A stretch of 64,000 bases of DNA from Promethearchaeota archaeon (GCA_030606485.1 JAUWGH010000004.1:124001-188000); one strand, 5' to 3'; positions 8,376 through 18,231 are shown, counted from the first letter of the stretch. Program-made: numbers and translations. The notes: generated by a model from the sequence alone, not told the origin.

Positions 8376-10274
8376 TTAGAGTTGGATTTCCACCATAACT
8401 GCAGGGTGATCTGAGGCAGTTCCTCCAAAATATCGACATGAGGATACAGTTATTCCGGGAGATACGAACATATGGTCTATTCTCTCTGCTGGTAATCGAG
8501 GGATCCAGGATGTTGGGAGAGTTCCCAGAATTGAATTATCTGCAACTTCCCAGCAGTCATTTAAAACAGCAGTAGTAATATTGTATTGTTCGGTATTCAG
8601 AATAAAATTAAAATCACCCATTAATATCACATTACTTTTTCCTTCTATCCTACTTAGAATATTTTCTTGCTGAATTATTTGAGCTCGACTAACTGAAGTA
8701 TTAACATAATCTCCAAGATGGGTTATAAATATATTATATGTAGTTGTTCCGACTGTTATTTCTGCTTGTATTGTCGCAGTTTGCTCGCATCCTTCGCTAT
8801 ACATATAAAATGTCATAGCATTTTTGATCGGATATTTCGAGAGCAATGCCAATCCAAAAGTTCCTGTAACAGTTTTCGGTCCAAAATATGAATACATTTT
8901 TAATTTACTATTCATGAATCTTACTATATCCGTGTTTCCACTTGAAATCCTGCATGTATCTGATTCTTGCAGTCCAATAATATCGGGATCTGCTTGTATA
9001 ATTACATTAAATTGGCTATCAAAGTCTTTATTGGCTTGCTCATTAATTCCTTGCTGGATATTATAAGATAAGACTTTTATGGAATTTCCTGGCGTTGCTT
9101 GTTCAATTGAATATGGTTCAGTTATGATTGCGCTAAAAATTGTTCCTATACTAATAATTCCTAATATTACTATAATAATTATTTTGGGCTTCATACCATT
9201 TATAGCTTTTTTGAAAATCAACGAGGATTTCTTTATGAGAAGGACCGGTAAAAAAATAATAATTCCAACTATTAGAAACACAAACCAAATCATATCTCTA
9301 AAAAATGGACCAACTAAGGGGATGTAATCCGACACTATTGTAAATACAGCCGATAAGACCATTATTATGAAAAATCCTGAAGCTATAGTAAAACTTCCAC
9401 CTATTTTCCATGTAGAAGGTCTGCTTTTTATTAACTCTCTTGATAAGAGCGTGAAATCAATTAAAATTATGGGTGATAGAATTAACATTAGGATTACTGG
9501 TATTTGCTGTATTATATTGGTTGGAGGAACAACAACTGGATAGGCGCCTTCAACAGGAGGGAAAGATATTTGGTGGCAATATATTGTTAATACCAGGGTT
9601 AGTACGAATAAACCGTTCCAAAGTAAAATAATCCAAAGTTTAATTTTTACAAAAAACTCTGGTTTAAATATTGTAAATATAGTAAATAGAGCAATCATAA
9701 TTATTAGTATAACTAAAATTGCAACATAATCAAATTCTGTCCATCTGGTAATTATTGTAGGACTAGAGAATGAAAAATAAATCAATACAAAAATGCTAAT
9801 TAACCCAAGAGTCAAGCCTAAAACTTTCCATATACTAGCAGGTTTTTCATTTATTGTTATCTCTTCAATTTTTATATTTCGTCCTATATTTAGCTGATTA
9901 ATTATCATAATTGCAGCTATTACAGCCAGAATCCAACCTATACACTGAAACCAACTATAAGTAGAAAGATCAAGTCCAGTACCTAGAGTTCTAAATAAAA
10001 TTGAAAACACAATAGCAAAACCGAGTCCCAGTCCTAATGTCTTGCTATCTTGCTCCTGATTACGCAAATCTTTTTTCTGAAGAAATACTGGAAAAAAAAT
10101 CAGGAAACACCCAACACCAAGTCCTGAGATGATCATTTTAAATTGAACTTCAAGCATTACTTCTACAACTCTGCAGAAAATCATAATTTCTCCAATTATT
10201 ACCATCAATTTGTCCGGGAAGCCTTTTCTAAAAAGAAAGAGAATGGCTGGTGATAAAAAAAACAGGAGTGCCAA
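8376..10274 (-). CDS. Multi-TM protein with C-terminal EEP hydrolase domain (CWH43/PGAP2IP-like)
   Basis: 632 residues: about eleven hydrophobic segments in residues 1-395, then an endonuclease/exonuclease/phosphatase domain. The EEP residues are all visible: VLSYNIQQG, IIGLQESD, IFITHLGD, ILMGDFNF and TASDHPAV, so the catalytic metal and histidine sites look intact. The architecture (membrane region then EEP) resembles the C-terminal half of eukaryotic CWH43 and PGAP2IP, which act in GPI-anchor lipid remodelling. Bacterial membrane EEP proteins are a simpler alternative. Substrate could be a lipid phosphodiester outside the membrane; that is inference. It is a single gene with no clear operon partner. 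Confidence 0.75.
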   Translation of the reverse strand: MALLFFLSPAILFLFRKGFPDKLMVIIGEIMIFCRVVEVMLEVQFKMIISGLGVGCFLIFFPVFLQKKDLRNQEQDSKTLGLGLGFAIVFSILFRTLGTGLDLSTYSWFQCIGWILAVIAAIMIINQLNIGRNIKIEEITINEKPASIWKVLGLTLGLISIFVLIYFSFSSPTIITRWTEFDYVAILVILIIMIALFTIFTIFKPEFFVKIKLWIILLWNGLFVLTLVLTIYCHQISFPPVEGAYPVVVPPTNIIQQIPVILMLILSPIILIDFTLLSRELIKSRPSTWKIGGSFTIASGFFIIMVLSAVFTIVSDYIPLVGPFFRDMIWFVFLIVGIIIFLPVLLIKKSSLIFKKAINGMKPKIIIIVILGIISIGTIFSAIITEPYSIEQATPGNSIKVLSYNIQQGINEQANKDFDSQFNVIIQADPDIIGLQESDTCRISSGNTDIVRFMNSKLKMYSYFGPKTVTGTFGLALLSKYPIKNAMTFYMYSEGCEQTATIQAEITVGTTTYNIFITHLGDYVNTSVSRAQIIQQENILSRIEGKSNVILMGDFNFILNTEQYNITTAVLNDCWEVADNSILGTLPTSWIPRLPAERIDHMFVSPGITVSSCRYFGGTASDHPAVMVEIQL

Positions 10275-10437
10275 GACATTTTCATTTAATTCGACTTCGA
10301 TTAAATTTAGAGCATATATTGCCTCAAGGAAATCTGAACATAATTGAAACTAGCACTAATTCTGAATAGATATGGTTAAAAAATTTTTTGTTGGAAGACA
10401 TGAATACTTAAATGATAATGAAGTTTAAAAAGATTTA

Positions 10438-11394
10438 TCAAATTACAAAATTTTGATAACTTTTGTGCTCATCCAATATAAAGGTTGTAAAAGTATCTTC
10501 AATTTCTTCAGAGTCATAAAGTCCTTTCATGAATTTACCAAAATTCTCAATTTCTTTAACTCTAATTACAGCAAATAATCCATATTGTTCTCCAATCCTA
10601 AATAAGTCAGTTATTTCTTCTTTTTTCTCTAATTTCAATGCGATTTTATTATATTTTGAAGAATCTTTTGGTTTAATTCGTACGATAAATTTCCCATTAT
10701 ATCCTATTTTTTTGGGGTTAAAATTAATCGCATAATTAAGAATTATGCCGTGATCTTCAAGTTTTTTTATTCTATGATATATAGTTGATTGAGAAATATC
10801 TCTTTTGTAATTATTTTTTAATATTTTCGTTATATCATAAGTAGAAATTAATTTTAAGCCTTGATCTTGCTGAAGTATTTTCAGGATTAAATAATCATTT
10901 TCATCTACTTTATAACTTTGATTTAAATTGACTTCAGACAATTTAATTCCATTTGTTTTGAATACTTTTATAGTATCTACGATTTGATATTTCTTAAACC
11001 TTGAATAAGCAAGCACTTTATCTAGTAAATTTAACACCTTGTTAAATTCATCAGTATTTTTAAAAATAAAAAGTCCAATTAGTGAAAATTCTCCTAAAAT
11101 GCCGTCTAACATTTTTAATTGGGGGATTTTTAATAGTTCCTCCAAAATTTGTGGTTCATTTGGATTTGTCTTGATCTCTACGATAACATATTTTAAGTTT
11201 GGTTGTATATGGGGATTAATATTGATTGTAAAATTATTAATTATATTATTTAACTTTAAATTATTGAAGTTATTTATAATTGTTTTTCTAGCTAGTTTTA
11301 AATCTTTGGAAATCTTTGATATTATTGGTTTTGTCTTAGAATTTAACTTTCTTAATAAATTTATATGTTTATTTTGAATCTTGATATTTTCCAT
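10438..11394 (-). CDS. Tandem Lrp/AsnC-type transcription regulator
   Basis: 318 residues made of two copies of the Lrp arrangement. Copy one has a winged helix at residues 5-55 followed by an RAM-like sensor (YVIVEIKTNP...) at 65-145. Copy two has a winged helix at about 165-225 (LILKILQQD...STIYHRIKKLEDHGII) and a sensor at 230-315 (FIVRIKPKD...GLFAVIRV). Usual Lrp proteins have one copy and about 150 residues, so this is an internal duplication or fusion. It is divergent from ahcY with a shared 130-nt intergenic region, so it may control SAH hydrolase or itself. The ligand is unknown. Confidence 0.8.
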   Translation of the reverse strand: MENIKIQNKHINLLRKLNSKTKPIISKISKDLKLARKTIINNFNNLKLNNIINNFTININPHIQPNLKYVIVEIKTNPNEPQILEELLKIPQLKMLDGILGEFSLIGLFIFKNTDEFNKVLNLLDKVLAYSRFKKYQIVDTIKVFKTNGIKLSEVNLNQSYKVDENDYLILKILQQDQGLKLISTYDITKILKNNYKRDISQSTIYHRIKKLEDHGIILNYAINFNPKKIGYNGKFIVRIKPKDSSKYNKIALKLEKKEEITDLFRIGEQYGLFAVIRVKEIENFGKFMKGLYDSEEIEDTFTTFILDEHKSYQNFVI

Positions 11395-11458
11395 ACTAAT
11401 TCAATTAATTAATTGTGTAGATATATCTCCTATTATGTATGATTTTTCTAAAATCATA

Positions 11459-11466
11459 TTTAAATA
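11459..11466 (+). promoter_or_regulatory. Candidate TATA box for ahcY
   Basis: TTTAAATA sits 59 nt before the ahcY ATG in the divergent gap between the Lrp-type regulator and ahcY. It would place a transcript start near 11490. The surrounding CATATTTAAATATTATC is nearly symmetric, so it could also serve the opposite gene. Position only; no other support. Confidence 0.4.
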
Positions 11467-11524
11467 TTATCATTAAATTATTAGACTAATAAAAAAAATT
11501 TCAAAATAATAAAGTGATTAAATT

Positions 11525-12787
11525 ATGGTAAAATATAAAGTTGCAGACGAGAGTTTAGCGGAAAAAGGGAAAGAAGCATTATATATTGCCGAACGGAAAA
11601 TGCCAGTAGTAGCTAAAGTAATAAGAGAACGTTTCGAAAAAGAAAAACCGCTTAAGGGAGTTACAATTGCTGGATGCCTTCATATAACGAAGGAGACGGG
11701 AATTTTAGCTCGAACTTTAATGGCTGGAGGGGCAGAAGTAGCGTTATGTGGATCAAACCCACTATCTACACAAGATGATGTTGCTGCAGCCTTAGCAGAA
11801 GAGGGAGTTAATGTTTTCGCATGGCATGGAAATACTAATGAAGAATTCTATTGGTGTATAAGGCAATGTCTAGATTTAAAACCAAATATTCTTATTGACG
11901 ATGGAGCGGATCTTATCGTAACCGCACACCAAGAATATCCCAATTTACTTGAATTAGGAACTTTCTGGGGATGTCAAGAAGAAACTACAACCGGAGTAAA
12001 GCGATTTAAAGCTATGGAAAAACATGGAGCATTAAAGGTTCCACTTTTTCCTGTAAATGATGCAAGATGCAAGAATCAGTTTGATAATGAACTGGGAACT
12101 GGTCAAGGTATTATTTCAGCAATCTATGGAATGCATATCTTAATGGCAGGAAAAAATTGTGTAATTGCAGGATTTGGTCATTGCAGCTCTGGAATGGCAC
12201 TTAGAGCAAGTGGATTGGGAGCTAATGTAACTGTTACAGAAGTAGACCCAATTAAAGCATTAAAAGCAAAATATACTGGCTATAATGTTATGCCTATAGA
12301 TGAGGCAGTAAAAAATGCGGATGTTATTTTCACTGCTACTGGATGTAAAAATGTCATTGATGAGAGACATTTTAAAGATTTTAAAGATGGTTTAATCTTG
12401 GGGAATTTGGGTCATTTTGATGTCGAAATAAATGTAGCGAAGTTGAGAGAATTTGCAAAAAGTGTAAAACCTATTCGACAAGACGTAGAGGAGTTTACTT
12501 TACCAAATGGAAATCGTGTTTACCTTTTAGCTCAAGGGAGACTTGCCAACTTGGTTATCTCAGAAGGACATCCAAGTGAAGTTATGGATATGAGTTTTGC
12601 ATTACAAGCATTAGTTTCAGAGTATATAGTGAAAAATAAGCAAGATTTAAAGCCTGGAATGATAACGAGCCCAGAGGATATTGTTGATCAAATTGGTTAT
12701 CTTAAATTGCAATCTATGGGAATTAAAATTGATAAATTAACTGAAGAACAATATAACTATATCCATGGCTATGCCGAGGGAACTTAA
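11525..12787 (+). CDS. ahcY: S-adenosylhomocysteine hydrolase
   Basis: Cleaves S-adenosylhomocysteine to adenosine and homocysteine, removing the inhibitor left by all SAM-dependent methylations. 420 residues, the usual archaeal length. Characteristic motifs are AGCLHITKETGILARTL near residue 50, DDGADL, the NAD-binding segment VIAGFGHCSSGMA near residue 215 and the C-terminal NLVISEGHPSEVMDMSF. The NAD-dependent SAHH fold is complete. ATG start at 11525 in a region with no strong Shine-Dalgarno sequence. The window also holds a SAM-degrading enzyme (59889-60761), but the two are unlinked. Confidence 0.96.
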   Translation: MVKYKVADESLAEKGKEALYIAERKMPVVAKVIRERFEKEKPLKGVTIAGCLHITKETGILARTLMAGGAEVALCGSNPLSTQDDVAAALAEEGVNVFAWHGNTNEEFYWCIRQCLDLKPNILIDDGADLIVTAHQEYPNLLELGTFWGCQEETTTGVKRFKAMEKHGALKVPLFPVNDARCKNQFDNELGTGQGIISAIYGMHILMAGKNCVIAGFGHCSSGMALRASGLGANVTVTEVDPIKALKAKYTGYNVMPIDEAVKNADVIFTATGCKNVIDERHFKDFKDGLILGNLGHFDVEINVAKLREFAKSVKPIRQDVEEFTLPNGNRVYLLAQGRLANLVISEGHPSEVMDMSFALQALVSEYIVKNKQDLKPGMITSPEDIVDQIGYLKLQSMGIKIDKLTEEQYNYIHGYAEGT

Positions 12788-12970
12788 TTTTTTTTCATTT
12801 TTTTATTTTTTTTAATTATTTTAAAAAAAAACCGCAACCAAAAACTAGAACACAACATACACTTATCCATAGACTTAATTCGATATAGTCAAGAAAATCT
12901 AATTTTACATCATATTGACTTATTACTTCAAGAAACAACAATTAGCCCACACTTCAAATTTGATTCTTTA

Positions 12971-13003
12971 TTATAAGTTAAGATCTATCAAAGATCCTTA
13001 TAA
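12971..13003. repeat. Imperfect inverted repeat in convergent gap
   Basis: TTATAAG, four bases, GATCT, a five-base spacer ATCAA, AGATC and CTTATAA form a bulged hairpin in the 320-nt gap between ahcY (+) and the RHH gene (-). A T-rich stretch follows on the + strand, so it could end either convergent transcript. Apart from this I see nothing in 12788-13107. Confidence 0.4.
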
Positions 13004-13107
13004 CAATTTCTTATTTTTAATTTTATTTCTATACGGCACTTAAACGAGTTAAAGAAGAAAATAATAAAATAAGAATTCCAGTAATTAAGTTTGAAGATTT
13101 CATTATT

Positions 13108-13647
13108 TCATTCCTTTTCTTTCATTTCTAACCGTGGTAACCTATCTTTAATTGCTTCCAGCTCGCCCTTTAATTCCTTTTCTCTTATTTCTAACCCTGC
13201 TAACCTTTTTAACCCTTTCCTTTCTAATCTTGTTAAAATTTTTAACCTTTCTTTAATTGCTTCCATCTCGCCCTTTAATTCTTTGTGGCGTTCCTCGTCT
13301 CTTGCTTTTCCATCGTCTTTGGATATTTTATCGAGCGGTCGTGCTATTAGTGAATTAATTTTTTCCCATATGGAAGATCGTATGAATTCTGACTGAGATT
13401 TGCGGTCTAAGCGGGCGTATTTCTTGATTTCGGCTAATTCTTTCTCTGTTGCTAAAAATTTTACTTGCTTACCCCTGATCGCTTTTTCAACTTCTTCCAA
13501 TTCTTTTTTACGACGCTCCCTTTCTGCTTCTCGCTCTTTCATTTCTTCTTCGCTAGGCTCTTCGAGAAATTCACCCTTATTATGAATTCCCAATTTATCT
13601 TTTAAATCACCCATAACTGCTTTCCGAAGCAACTTTTTTTTTGCCAT
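13108..13647 (-). CDS. Ribbon-helix-helix regulator with charged coiled-coil arms
   Basis: 179 residues. The middle (about residues 61-98, VKFLATEKELAEIKKYARL...SEFIRSSIWEKI) matches the RHH/CopG-MobC pattern: a short strand, a helix, then a second helix with the SEFIR turn. Both flanks are highly charged and predicted coiled coil (EEEMKEREAERERRKKELEEVEK before, RHKELKGEMEAI after). A strong ribosome binding site AAAGGAGATGATGG precedes the ATG. Base composition is less AT-rich than the neighbours, and the adjacent transporter is decayed, so this patch may have been acquired by transfer. A palindrome near its promoter is a candidate operator. Plasmid-type accessory function is possible. Confidence 0.7.
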   Translation of the reverse strand: MAKKKLLRKAVMGDLKDKLGIHNKGEFLEEPSEEEMKEREAERERRKKELEEVEKAIRGKQVKFLATEKELAEIKKYARLDRKSQSEFIRSSIWEKINSLIARPLDKISKDDGKARDEERHKELKGEMEAIKERLKILTRLERKGLKRLAGLEIREKELKGELEAIKDRLPRLEMKEKE

Positions 13648-13722
13648 TTATTCCATCATCTCCTTTTAGTTATTTTTTTGATTTTCGATTCTTAATAATA
13701 TAATAGAAAAACTAGTATATAT

Positions 13723-13741
13723 ATGTACCAGATAAGTACAT
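13723..13741. promoter_or_regulatory. Candidate operator of the RHH regulator
   Basis: ATGTAC, a 7-nt spacer and GTACAT form an inverted repeat about 76-94 nt upstream of the RHH start. It overlaps a run of TATATATA that would be the TATA box of that gene. RHH proteins bind short palindromes over their own promoters, so autorepression is a reasonable inference. It also lies 58 nt before the transporter pseudogene on the other strand. Confidence 0.5.
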
Positions 13742-13798
13742 ATCAGATCAAAATACCCAAAACTATGATTTTAAATAGTTTGCAAACTGAAAATATTT

Positions 13799-15242
13799 AT
13801 GATTGAACCAGTTATTGACGATTTTTCGGAACAACCACTAACTAAAAAAGTAAAACTGGTACAGGGGGTTCAAGCGCTTCAATATATTTATTAATGTCGC
13901 TCTCGATGAATCCAATAACATTTTACTATAATATTAATCTTGGATTAGATACTGGACTTATCACGTTTGTGTGGCTAATTTTTACGGTCTGGAACGCCTT
14001 AAACGACCCATTATTCGCAGTTTTCCAAGAGAGGTTTATTTCAAAAAAATATGGTCGAAGAATTCCGTATATTTGATTTGGGGCTCCTTTATTAGCGCTT
14101 ACTTTTATCCTGCTCTGGATGCCGTTTTTACTTATAGATACTAACAATGAAATTGCTTTATTTGTCTATTTATTGGTTATTCTACTCGCATTTGATACCG
14201 TTTACACCTTCATGAGTTCTGCAAATTTCGTGTTGGGGTACGAAATCGCTTTTACTAAAAAAGAGAGGGCTAACTTATCCATTTACGCTAATCTCTTTAA
14301 CGCTATTGCCACGGGTATAGTAATGGCTGCGACTTTAATCTTTCTCTATGGTCAAGATGGGGGAACCAATCCTATGTTGTATCCTGCTTTATTCATACTA
14401 AGCATGATAACAACGACAGTAATAATCACGGCAAGTTTCATTGTAAAAGAAAAACCCTACCTTAAATTTGAAGAGCCATTAGGGCTTAAAGAAGGTATTA
14501 TGTTGTGTTTTAAAAATAAACCATGGCTCATCGCATCGTTCGTAACTTTCTTTACAACGATAACTAATACAATTTTGCTAACCGGACTTCTCTATTACAT
14601 CACCATTATTCTAACACCACCAATACCACTAGTCATTGTTGCTCTCTTAGGGATTTTTGCATCTTTTATTGTGTTTATTGGTTTGCTTAATAAGATGCTG
14701 GAAAAGTACGGCCTCAAATATACTTTTATGATATGTATTACAATTGGGATTATTGGATTTTTTTCAATATTTTTTATTGGGTGGAACATATTTCCTGGTT
14801 GGAACATTTATTTTGCTTTTATCCCACTAATCCTTGTGGCAGTTGGATACGGATCACTTTCTATTATCAATCCGACAGTGACCGGTGAATGTATCGATTA
14901 TGACGAAAAAGAAACGGGAAAACGGCGCGAAGTTACTTATGGAGGCATTGGTGCTCTGATTACTAAGCCCGCAATTTCTATTGCTAATGCGCTCTTCTTA
15001 TTTATGATTGAATTCTTTGTTTTGATCCAGATGCAGGAGGGGGACAATCTTTTAACGCAGAACTGGGACTAATGATTTCTTTTGCGTTAATACCTGTTAT
15101 ATCTTTAGTAATTGCAGCCGTTTTAATGTATTTCTGGCCACTTCATGGACCTGAATGGGATAAAACTAAGGAGGAGTTAAAACAAATTCATTTAGAGAAA
15201 GAAAAGGCGTTCCTTCAAGAATTGAAAAAGAAGGAATTATAA
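13799..15242 (+). pseudogene. Decayed GPH/MFS-type sugar transporter
   Basis: Remnant of a glycoside-pentoside-hexuronide type transporter, related to the intact gene at 37639-39012. Three lesions are visible. The frame starting at ATG 13799 stops at 13892, whereas the family sequence continues in another frame (YLLMSLSMNPITFYYN), so there is a frameshift near 13880. An in-frame TGA at 14077 falls where Trp is expected (RRIPYI-stop-FGAP). A second frameshift near 15020 separates NALFLFMIEFF from DPDAGGGQSF and the remaining C-terminus, which ends at 15242. The pieces (13894-14076, 14119-15072 and the tail) keep TM helices and NALNDPLF, so the decay is recent or reflects sequence errors. Confidence 0.85.
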
Positions 15243-15459
15243 TTAAAAAATTTTATTATATAATATGGGTTTTAAAGACTTAAAACTACTAAAGGAAAAG
15301 GAAAATTTTTTTATTTTTTTTAATTATTCTAAGGTTATAATTTTAATAATTTGAAGACTCTCCGTGGATTTTAGAAATAATTGAGCGAATTAGATGTCTC
15401 TTCAAATGATCTACAAATCAGATTTATAATTCCCGGTAATAAGGAAAAAAAGTTAGAAA

Positions 15460-16719
15460 TTAATTAGATGAATCTATCAATTTTATATAATTTAAGCAGA
15501 TATCTAATACTTGTCCCAAAGATTCTTTATCAACGACTTCTGGTGTATCTTCTCTGGTATGATAAAAGGGTGGAAGTTCTTCTTTAAGATCAAGTCCAGA
15601 TATTGTCACAGCAGGTAATCCTTTACGAACAAAAGCAGCTCCATCAGTTGCACCAAAAGAGAGAGGACCAGTTTTAATATTTAATTTTAAATCGCTCGCT
15701 ATTTTTAATATTGGGTTATAAATTTCTGGGTTATATTTAGCACCAATAAAGGGTTCTTTACTAATTATCAATAATTTTTCGGTTTTAGCAATTCCATCCA
15801 TATTGACAATTATTGTGCCATTTTCTTTCAATTCATCATAATGCGCTTTTACATAACGTTTTGAGCCTCTTAGTCCCGCTTCTTCTGCAGCAAAGGATAC
15901 TAAATGGATCTTGGTGTGTTTTGGAAAGATTTTCTCATTATTTTTATTTTCATATAAGTATTTACCTATCCCCAGTAAAATCACTACTCCTGATAAATTA
16001 TCAAATGCTCCCAAGACTGGATTATAGCTGTGAAAAAACATAAAAAGAACTGCGACGGGTAATAGAGTTAAAAAGGCTATGCCGAACCCAAAAAAGATCA
16101 TCGTTATATCTATAGGTAAGAAATAAAAAATTAATTTCAAAACAACTAAAATAAAGAGCAAAAATACTTCAAGTAATCCGATATTGATCATCAATTGCCC
16201 TATTCTTTTTAGATAATAGAATAGATTAAATTCATAAGCAGAATCATGATGTCCAGAAAAGATTATTGTATTTTTAACTTTATTTGTTGGGTTTATCGTT
16301 CCAATGACATTTTTCGATTTTTTTTTTTGGAACATGAAATCGTAAAATTCATAGTACCTTATTATTTCGAATATAAAGTATGGAACCGTAATTCCAAGCA
16401 GTATTACTGCAATAACTATGAAAATTAAACTAAAGATAGTATCTATTTGGAGCCATCCAAGATCAACTAAAAGAGAGAGCCAATAAAATATGACTGAAAA
16501 CAATGCCATTATGGCTCCATATCTAACAAAACCCAAAAAAGCTGTTGGACTACATATAAACTCTTCTTGATGCGTTTCATCACAAAATTTTTTTAACTCC
16601 TCTTCAATTTTATTGCCTGCAAGCTCTTCTTGTTTCGTACCAGCTTCCCGTGGTCCGATTTTATTACAAATATCTACAATGAATCCATGCATGTAATCAT
16701 TTAATTTCTTTTCGACCAT
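15460..16719 (-). CDS. Membrane-embedded M28 family metallopeptidase
   Basis: Zinc aminopeptidase-like protein. 419 residues with two TM pairs: residues 68-130 and about 175-225, the second pair lying inside the peptidase domain. Metal ligands of the M28 family are seen: SGHHDSAYEF (about residue 155), GAFDNLSGVV (about 235), AAEEAGLRGS with the catalytic and bridging glutamates (about 277), the Asp of MDGIAKT, and the final His in YHTREDTPEVVD (about 390). The order is complete. The inserted membrane helices suggest it cleaves peptides at the membrane face. Get3 lies upstream on the same strand with a 180-nt gap. The substrate is unknown. Confidence 0.85.
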   Translation of the reverse strand: MVEKKLNDYMHGFIVDICNKIGPREAGTKQEELAGNKIEEELKKFCDETHQEEFICSPTAFLGFVRYGAIMALFSVIFYWLSLLVDLGWLQIDTIFSLIFIVIAVILLGITVPYFIFEIIRYYEFYDFMFQKKKSKNVIGTINPTNKVKNTIIFSGHHDSAYEFNLFYYLKRIGQLMINIGLLEVFLLFILVVLKLIFYFLPIDITMIFFGFGIAFLTLLPVAVLFMFFHSYNPVLGAFDNLSGVVILLGIGKYLYENKNNEKIFPKHTKIHLVSFAAEEAGLRGSKRYVKAHYDELKENGTIIVNMDGIAKTEKLLIISKEPFIGAKYNPEIYNPILKIASDLKLNIKTGPLSFGATDGAAFVRKGLPAVTISGLDLKEELPPFYHTREDTPEVVDKESLGQVLDICLNYIKLIDSSN

Positions 16720-16900
16720 TTTGTTTCCCTAAGTAAATTATTTATTTTACTTTTCAAATTTTGAAAAGAAAATATAATTTAATTTATAATGTAATTGAAA
16801 ATATTCAATCGAATTTTAATTTTAAAGGTTTCTTCTACAAAAAATTCAATTATATCTTTTTATGTGCAATAAAAAGTTCTTAAGCCTAGTACCATTAATT

Positions 16901-17944
16901 TTATTTCTCTTTTTTAAAGGGATTTAATATTTCATTTACATCGTTTATAGAAGAGTAGATCTCATCTGCTAAGGTTCTTAATCCATCTATTCCGATTGGT
17001 TCAATTCCCAATGAATTAGATTTCCAAATTTTTAAATTTTTAAATTCTTGTTCAATTTGTTTAATATATTTCTGCTGTTTTTGACGTTTATTTTTACAAA
17101 AATTGCAATGATCTGCTGCATCTTCTGGAATCAACATATTTATATGAATCCCGTCGGTGTTAATATATTTCTGAGTTAGCTCATATGCTCTTTTAATTTC
17201 TTCATAACTTGGTTTTTCGGCGATAGAAACCAACCTTAAGGAGCCATAATTCTTAATCAGATCGGCAATTCTTTCCCCTCTTTCTTCAATTTCATTTAAC
17301 ATTTCCAAAAGTTCTTCAACAAGTCCCTTTCTTTCTTCAGTGGAGCCCCTCCCAAATGGAAATAAAAATTTTGCAGCTTTAGTAAATTTTTGCATAGCCT
17401 TTCGAATTTCTGATATGATACGTAAGCTATATTTCATAATACCTTTAACATGGTCTTCGGGAATTTCAAAGAGAGCTACCATATTAGCCGTTGGTGGAAA
17501 ATCACAGATAATTATATCGAATTGAAGGTTTTGAGTTGTATCTTCTGCGTCTAAAATTTGTTGGAAAAAAATAGCATTTTTTAAAGCGATCGGAATTGAA
17601 TCTGCATTAAAGGTATTATCAATGTATTCTTCCAATTTTGGAATTAAATTCACAATAGGAGTCATTTTCATTAATTTTCTTGACTTTTCAGCAAATTCTT
17701 TTGTATATTTTTCAGCATAAATATGAGGATCTGGTTCGATTGCCCATAGATTGTCTTTTATGGGAGTTATATTGTTCCCTATCTTAATTCCAAATAAATC
17801 AGTCAAATTGTGAGCAATATCAAAAGAGATCAAAAGAATCTTTTTATTTGGTAATAAATCAGATACTTTAACCGCAGTCGCACTGCTAATAGAACTTTTT
17901 CCTACGCCTCCTTTCCCACCAAACACTAGTAAATATTCTATCAA
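16901..17944 (-). CDS. Get3/ArsA-type ATPase
   Basis: Deviant Walker A ATPase. The P-loop GGKGGVGKSS (residues 9-18), switch region SFDIAHNLTDLFG and IIICDFPPTANM are the ArsA/Get3 motifs. A CXXC pair (HCNFCKN, near residue 275) matches the zinc-binding dimer motif of eukaryotic Get3/TRC40. At 347 residues it is the single-domain Get3 length rather than the duplicated ArsA. Eukaryotic Get3 delivers tail-anchored membrane proteins; archaeal relatives with CXXC probably do the same. No arsenic genes are nearby, which favours the targeting role. It starts at ATG 17944. Confidence 0.88.
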   Translation of the reverse strand: MIEYLLVFGGKGGVGKSSISSATAVKVSDLLPNKKILLISFDIAHNLTDLFGIKIGNNITPIKDNLWAIEPDPHIYAEKYTKEFAEKSRKLMKMTPIVNLIPKLEEYIDNTFNADSIPIALKNAIFFQQILDAEDTTQNLQFDIIICDFPPTANMVALFEIPEDHVKGIMKYSLRIISEIRKAMQKFTKAAKFLFPFGRGSTEERKGLVEELLEMLNEIEERGERIADLIKNYGSLRLVSIAEKPSYEEIKRAYELTQKYINTDGIHINMLIPEDAADHCNFCKNKRQKQQKYIKQIEQEFKNLKIWKSNSLGIEPIGIDGLRTLADEIYSSINDVNEILNPFKKEK

Positions 17945-18066
17945 ATTATTTCCGGTTATATATAATTACTTTATTGGAATAAAAAAGAGGTGAATCTATA
18001 AAAATTGTTTCCTAATTTTAAGATTGTTATTTTTTATTACTGGTTTAAAAAAATATTAGTAAAATT

Positions 18067-18231
18067 TCAATAAGATGAGGGAAAAAAAACAACTCTACCA
18101 GTGATTTCATTTTCATTATCCTTTTTAAAATAGAAATAGAATCTACCAAAATTTGTTTTATATATTGTCTTAAAATTTTTATGAATATGAGTTGTAAATA
18201 TCTTTTCAATTATTTTCTCATCCCAACACAT
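18067..18231 (-). CDS. Small hypothetical protein, 54 residues
   Basis: A 54-codon frame in the 525-nt gap between get3 and dnaG. It begins MCWDEKIIEKIFTTHIHKNF and ends VVFFPSSY. Mixed composition with aromatic and charged residues looks more protein-like than a random AT-rich frame. The upstream AT-rich sequence includes TATA-like stretches but no clear Shine-Dalgarno sequence. No family recognised. The rest of the gap, 18232-18456, is AT-rich with no other signal seen. Confidence 0.35.
   Translation of the reverse strand: MCWDEKIIEKIFTTHIHKNFKTIYKTNFGRFYFYFKKDNENEITGRVVFFPSSY

Noticed and set aside
14077-14079. TGA as selenocysteine in the transporter
   Set aside because: The position is Trp in relatives and the gene has two frameshifts besides, so decay is simpler.
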